NCBI GenBank assembly: GCA_937901055.1
Contig: CALCGO010000335.1
Coordinates: 1-7,559, forward strand
Direction of reading: 5' to 3'
From: an uncultured Rhodobacterales bacterium
Lineage (GTDB): Bacteria > Pseudomonadota > Alphaproteobacteria > Rhodobacterales > Rhodobacteraceae
Length of the DNA stretch: 7,559 nt
Shown: positions 5,945 to 7,559 of the stretch, piece by piece
How the letters are laid out: each line of letters begins with the position of its first letter
Numbering within the stretch: the stretch's first letter is position 1
Position numbers and translations under genes: made by a program
The notes under the pieces: generated by a model
What the model was told of the DNA's origin: nothing
Databases searched by the model: none
Seen by the model: the letters and a program-made list of their open reading frames with translations, nothing else

Positions 5945-5970
5945 AAAAAAAGGCCGCACAAGTGGCGGCC
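5945..5970 (-). terminator. Strong rho-independent terminator on the minus strand
   Basis: Read on the minus strand, GGCCGC (complement of 5965-5970) pairs perfectly with GCGGCC (complement of 5952-5957) across a 7-base loop. Seven T follow (complement of 5945-5951). It ends the candidate small RNA and would also stop dinB read-through before it enters the amidohydrolase gene. TTGGGC (5937-5942) and GCCCAA (5968-5973) form a competing outer pair. Confidence 0.88.
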
Positions 5971-6029
5971 CAAGTCCAGGGAGGAAATAACTTCCGTAAA
6001 AGGAAGCCAACGATAAAATCATATCGCAT
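5945..6029 (-). ncRNA. Candidate small regulatory RNA with anti-Shine-Dalgarno tract
   Basis: The predicted transcript is about 85 bases, from the promoter start near 6029 to the U tract. Hairpin 1 is CGATA/TATCG with a 6-base loop (6011-6026). Hairpin 2 is CTTCC/GGAAG with a 6-base loop (5991-6006), extendable by two G-U pairs. An unpaired UUUCCUCCC tract (complement of 5979-5987) follows, complementary to purine-rich Shine-Dalgarno sequences. The terminator hairpin and U7 close the RNA. No convincing reading frame or ribosome-binding site is present on this strand. CCUCC-type seed loops are known in alphaproteobacterial sRNAs such as the CcsR RNAs of Rhodobacter and many alpha-sRNA families. 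No specific family was recognised. It is not a simple dinB 3' UTR fragment, because it has its own promoter downstream of the dinB stop. Confidence 0.6.
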
Positions 6030-6035
6030 AAGGTG

Positions 6036-6079
6036 AATGTAACGGTGCAATGCAGCAAAGTCAATTGTGCAATGCAACA
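6036..6079 (-). promoter_or_regulatory. Promoter with two operator-like repeats driving the candidate sRNA
   Basis: On the minus strand TTGACT (complement of 6059-6064) and TACATT (complement of 6036-6041) are 17 bases apart. Two copies of GTGCAATGCA(G/A)CA on the plus strand lie at 6045-6057 and 6067-6079, 12 of 13 bases identical, spaced 22 bases (two helical turns). One copy is inside the -35/-10 spacer and the other directly upstream of the -35, a typical repressor layout. Read on the minus strand the cores are CTGCATTGCA and TTGCATTGCA. These are close to the (C/T)TGC-N3-GCA(G/A) sites described for PhaR, the polyhydroxyalkanoate-granule repressor of alphaproteobacteria. The identity of the regulator is inference. 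Confidence 0.55.
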
Positions 6080-6105
6080 TAGCTCGCACTATTGGCGAAT
6101 CTGTG

Positions 6106-7383
6106 TTATTTTTGCAACCCACGGCCCTTAAGTATCGAGGAACTCCCATATTTTGCACGAATCTTATCGGTCGCCCGCTCTACCGCCGCGCGCTTTGGTG
6201 CGTTCGAATCCAGCAAATCCCCGGCGAAATCGGCATCGATTGCATCCGTCAACCCGCTGATGCCCACCCCGATCAAGCGAAACGGGCCGTTTGGCAGCTC
6301 GTTTTCCAACAAGGGCCGCGCGGTTTCGTAAATTACATCGGCCAGTTGCGTCGGTTCGCTTAGCGTTAAGCGTCGTGTCAATTGCCGGAATTTCGACGTC
6401 TTTAGTTTTAGCGTCACGATCTTGCCCGCCATATCCCGCGCTTTGGCCCGATCCGCTACTTGTTCCGTCAGCCGCCATAATTGCCCGTCCAGAATTTCTG
6501 CGGCGGAGGTGTCTTTGTTAAAAGTCGTCTCCTTGGATATGCTTTTCACAGGCGCGCGGTTCGAAATCCGCCGTCGATCCTCGCCCCGTGCCAGATGATA
6601 CAGTCGCTCGCCCATGCTGCCGTAGCGTTCCGACAGGCCTTTGCGATCACGGCGCGTGATATCGGCAATCGTCCTGATCCCGTCACGCTCCAACGTTTGA
6701 CGCATGGCCGCCCCAACTCCCCAGATGATCCCGACCTTCTGTTTTTGCAGAAAATCAAACGTCTCGGCTTTGCCGATCAACGACATCCCGCGCGGCTTAT
6801 CCAGATCCGAGGCAATTTTGGCCAGAAACTTATTGTGAGACAGCCCGACGGAGCCGGAAATCCCCAACTCCTCCTCCATCCGCTGCACCAACCGCGCCAT
6901 TTGCACGACAGGCGGCGCCCCGTACAGGCGTTCGGTTCCCGTCAAATCCAGAAACGCCTCGTCCAGCGACAAAGGTTCAATCACTGGTGTCAGGTCTTCC
7001 ATCATCGCGCGAATCGCGCGGCTGACCTCTACATAAACCGACATCCGGCCCGGTACGACCACCGCCTCGGGGCACAGTTTTCGCGCCTGAAACATTGGCA
7101 TGGCCGACCGCACACCGTTGATCCGCGCGATATAACAACAAGTCGAAACCACCCCGCGCGTACCGCCGCCCACAATCACGGCTTTGTCCTTCAACTCAGG
7201 ATTATCACGTTTCTCGACGGATGCATAAAACGCGTCGCAATCCATATGCGCGATCGAAAGTTCAAACAATTCAGGGTGGCTGATAATTCGCGGAGACCCG
7301 CATTCAGGGCACCGTGCCCCGCCTTTGAACGTGACCAAACAATCGCGACACAGGCTGGGAAGGTTCAAAACCACTCGATCCAT
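6106..7383 (-). CDS. dinB: DNA polymerase IV (Y-family, translesion) with N-terminal Cys4 ribbon
   Basis: This 425-residue protein is an error-prone DNA polymerase that copies past lesions. An N-terminal extension of about 40 residues carries C12-x2-C15 and C25-x2-C28, probably a small zinc ribbon. The palm follows: IAHMDCDAFYASVEKRDNP (44-62) with catalytic Asp48 and steric-gate Tyr53, then PLSLDEAFLDLTG (137-149) with Asp141 and Glu142. A thumb/HhH segment lies near 216-245 (VGIIWGVGAAMRQTL), and the little-finger domain covers about 280-385. The usual C-terminal clamp-binding motif is not obvious. AGDLLD near 387-392 is at best degenerate. The ATG at 7383 overlaps the end of the upstream gene by 19 bases, suggesting translational coupling. 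The upstream Shine-Dalgarno is weak, and a GTG (7374) or TTG (7368) start is possible. Thirty-six more residues are open upstream but lie within the neighbour. Confidence 0.94.
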   Translation of the reverse strand: MDRVVLNLPSLCRDCLVTFKGGARCPECGSPRIISHPELFELSIAHMDCDAFYASVEKRDNPELKDKAVIVGGGTRGVVSTCCYIARINGVRSAMPMFQARKLCPEAVVVPGRMSVYVEVSRAIRAMMEDLTPVIEPLSLDEAFLDLTGTERLYGAPPVVQMARLVQRMEEELGISGSVGLSHNKFLAKIASDLDKPRGMSLIGKAETFDFLQKQKVGIIWGVGAAMRQTLERDGIRTIADITRRDRKGLSERYGSMGERLYHLARGEDRRRISNRAPVKSISKETTFNKDTSAAEILDGQLWRLTEQVADRAKARDMAGKIVTLKLKTSKFRQLTRRLTLSEPTQLADVIYETARPLLENELPNGPFRLIGVGISGLTDAIDADFAGDLLDSNAPKRAAVERATDKIRAKYGSSSILKGRGLQK

Positions 7384-7559
7384 CGACCATGGAAATCCAT
7401 CCGCCCAAGGGCACGCGTCTCGCCGCTTGGCCACAAGTTTAGCGTAATCGCGGCACTGCCCTTTTGCGTATCGGGTTCCGCGCGAAGCCAAGCCAATGGC
7501 GTGTCCGGCGTCGCTTTTGCCCCCGCCGCGAATATCATCGCCTCGCCTTTGGCCTGATC
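7365..7559 (-). CDS. Unrecognised protein, C-terminal part only
   Basis: A minus-strand frame open from the right edge encodes 64 residues, ends LGRMDFHGRWIEWF, and stops at 7365-7367. It is too short and truncated to give a long predicted frame, but three things support it. It shares its last 19 bases with the start of dinB, in the manner of coupled genes. Its composition is protein-like, with alternating hydrophobic strands (AAITLNLWPSGETRALG) and an aromatic end. It also explains why the dinB frame stays open without family similarity before residue 1. I do not recognise the family. Confidence 0.6.
   Translation of the reverse strand, partial: DQAKGEAMIFAAGAKATPDTPLAWLRAEPDTQKGSAAITLNLWPSGETRALGRMDFHGRWIEWF

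Noticed and set aside
5979..6038. Plus-strand GGGAGG tract as the ribosome-binding site of a small gene after the amidohydrolase
   Set aside because: No ATG, GTG or TTG with a sensible frame lies at the right distance. The tract is better explained as the complement of the sRNA's CCUCCC.
7384..7491. 36 extra N-terminal residues for Pol IV
   Set aside because: The stretch lies inside the upstream coding frame that ends at 7365, and it has no similarity to Pol IV N-termini.
6481..7557. A 358-codon plus-strand open frame opposite dinB
   Set aside because: It is antisense to a gene with full Pol IV motifs, has no ribosome-binding site or domain, and its His/Arg-rich composition is what the complement of a GC-rich gene gives.
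1..7559. Mobile elements, CRISPR arrays or a defence/biosynthetic gene cluster
   Set aside because: No transposase, integrase, spaced repeat array or coherent accessory operon could be found. All long genes are housekeeping, transport or stress genes of chromosomal type.

Overview
The window reads as a chromosomal piece of an alphaproteobacterium, most likely of the Rhodobacterales/Roseobacter group. The reasons are the protein set (RmuC, an IbpA-type small heat-shock protein, a caspase-fold/peptidoglycan-binding secreted protein, a DNA polymerase IV with an N-terminal Cys4 ribbon, the 41-residue cysteine-poor L36) and the regulatory signals, which fit alphaproteobacterial forms of RpoH, ROSE, CtrA and possibly PhaR sites. 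There is no insertion sequence, prophage gene or CRISPR array. Gene density is high and no gene-free stretch exceeds about 170 bases.

Layout from left to right. (1) The 3' part of rmuC runs in from the left edge. (2) A small heat-shock gene, ibpA-like, follows. A heat-shock sigma-32 promoter overlaps the rmuC stop codon, and the leader folds into hairpins, the last of which hides the ribosome-binding site as ROSE RNA thermometers do. A rho-independent terminator closes the gene. (3) A secreted 537-residue protein has a caspase-like domain that has lost both catalytic residues, two peptidoglycan-binding domains and three copies of a 37-residue motif. A perfect CtrA-type box lies just upstream. 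(4) Convergent with it, 3 bases away, is a LysE/Rht-family amino-acid exporter, divergently paired with an Lrp/AsnC regulator across a 72-base intergenic region. (5) On the minus strand a strong stable-RNA-type promoter drives tRNA-Val(GAC) and, apparently in the same transcript, rpmJ (L36). A bidirectional terminator separates rpmJ from the lrp gene. (6) An N-formylglutamate amidohydrolase gene stands alone on the plus strand. (7) dinB (Pol IV) is on the minus strand and overlaps by 19 bases the end of an unrecognised upstream gene that runs off the right edge.

The most interesting item is between the amidohydrolase gene and dinB. The minus strand there carries a complete small-RNA gene architecture: a -35/-10 promoter with two near-identical TGC-rich operator-like repeats 22 bases apart, then about 85 transcribed bases with two small hairpins, an unpaired CCUCCC anti-Shine-Dalgarno tract, and a GC-rich terminator hairpin followed by seven U. 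It contains no convincing reading frame and looks like a repressor-controlled trans-acting sRNA.

The genes are mostly independent housekeeping or stress units. The clear functional links are transcriptional plus translational heat control of ibpA, Lrp control of the divergent exporter, joint synthesis of a tRNA and a ribosomal protein, and coupling of dinB to its upstream neighbour.
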